A stretch of 64,000 bases of DNA, from positions 1-64,000 of the forward strand of contig JAZNOP010000100.1 of NCBI GenBank assembly GCA_045580875.1, read 5' to 3'. The translations under genes and the position numbers were made by a program. Each line of letters opens with the position of its first letter. Position 1 is the stretch's first letter. Source of the DNA: SIG598 sp045580875. Its GTDB lineage: Bacteria > Bacillota > Clostridia > Oscillospirales > Acutalibacteraceae. The notes below the pieces were generated by a model. The model did no database searches. It saw only the letters and a program-made list of their open reading frames with translations, and was not told the DNA's origin. Of the stretch, positions 63,571 to 64,000 are shown piece after piece.

Positions 63571-64000
63571 TCAGTATTCTCTGCTGTTGATAATTTCTAT
63601 TGTGAGATCTTCGCGGGTAAAACAACCTTCCTCAACATAGGTGTATTTCGGAATTTCCTCGCCTGCCTCATAAAGCTTGATCAGCTCATCGACACGCGGT
63701 CCGTGAAGGGGATTGCACTCAACGCAGAGATTAATTTTTCCCTCAAGGCAGTATTCCAGCGCCTTTCTTACTGCATCAAACGAAATGATAATTATATCGC
63801 CGTTTTCGCCGTATGTCAGACCGGCTTCATCAAGCGCTCTCATCGCACCGAAGGTCATATTGTCGTTTTCACTGTAGATGACATCAATATCCTTGTTTTC
63901 CTTCAGGTAGTCACGAACCACTTCGTAGCCCTTTGCCTCGGTGAAATCACCGTCAAGCTGTCTGACGATGTTCCAGTTGCTGTGCTCCGCTGCGCCGTCT
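63571..64000 (-). CDS. Second YtfQ-like sugar-binding protein (partial, 5' end outside window)
   Basis: The frame stays open to the window edge, giving 142 C-terminal residues. It is paralogous to the binding protein at 60920-61879, with matching segments such as IYSENDNMTFGAMRALDEA, GDIIIISFDAVRKALE and CVECNPLHGP. The N-terminus, signal and ligand-contact residues lie beyond 64000. It may belong to another sugar-uptake or sensing system. Because AraR lies between, it may share arabinose control, but no operator is visible. Confidence 0.85.
   Translation of the reverse strand, partial: DGAAEHSNWNIVRQLDGDFTEAKGYEVVRDYLKENKDIDVIYSENDNMTFGAMRALDEAGLTYGENGDIIIISFDAVRKALEYCLEGKINLCVECNPLHGPRVDELIKLYEAGEEIPKYTYVEEGCFTREDLTIEIINSREY

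Overview
The window reads as chromosomal DNA of a low-to-mid GC Gram-positive anaerobe, most likely a gut or rumen Clostridia of the Ruminococcaceae/Oscillospiraceae type. The reasons are strong AGGAGG-type ribosome sites, sigma-A promoters with 17-bp spacers, lipoprotein export signals, very large repeat-built surface proteins (choice-of-anchor A, Cna-B/SpaA, pilin isopeptide, fibro-slime, DUF11 and DUF5648 modules) and a FeoB-associated Cys-rich protein. No rRNA, tRNA, CRISPR array, phage or transposase gene was recognised.

Layout. 1-10624 (minus): the first 3541 residues of a giant cell-surface protein that runs off the left edge. 10905-14578 (minus): histidine kinase, OmpR-type regulator and a small unknown protein, preceded by a strong promoter and a highly structured leader containing an internal terminator (14579-14866). 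15045-17193 (minus): TetR repressor, flavin-reductase-like protein and membrane protein. 17338-19884 (minus): ferrous iron uptake genes feoA, feoB and a Cys-rich partner, with three TTAG-N6-CTAA boxes. 20363-23504 (plus): membrane-fused alpha/beta hydrolase and a C69-type peptidase. 23621-28493 (minus): MacB-like ABC exporter operon with two lipoprotein adaptors. 28741-29604 (minus): PlsC-like acyltransferase.

29849-32875 (plus) is a secreted transglutaminase/leucine-rich-repeat/Big2/DUF5648 protein. 33179-45787 (minus) is a 4202-residue protein with a fibro-slime domain, about 28 DUF11-type repeats and a C-terminal TPDTG wall-sorting-like signal. Part of its repeat array was made by triplication of a 1.42-kb, four-domain block. 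An AraC-type regulator (46117-46869) is divergent from it. A MoxR / DUF58 / membrane protein operon follows (47072-50370), then a second paralogous AraC regulator (50593-51360) next to a GH16 beta-glucanase lipoprotein (51659-53119).

53225-61879 (minus) is a seven-gene L-arabinose operon: a YtfQ-like binding protein, the ATPase, two permeases, then araA, araB and araD. It starts from one clear promoter and contains intercistronic hairpins. A divergent AraR-type GntR/LacI hybrid regulator (62376-63440) probably controls it, and a second YtfQ-like binding protein is cut by the right edge (63571-64000).

Together the window suggests a plant-fibre or glycan-degrading commensal that displays very long adhesive stalks, cuts beta-glucans outside the cell and imports arabinose. 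The least explained items are the structured leader upstream of the two-component operon, the two giant repeat proteins, and the pair of AraC paralogs associated with 20-bp direct repeats.
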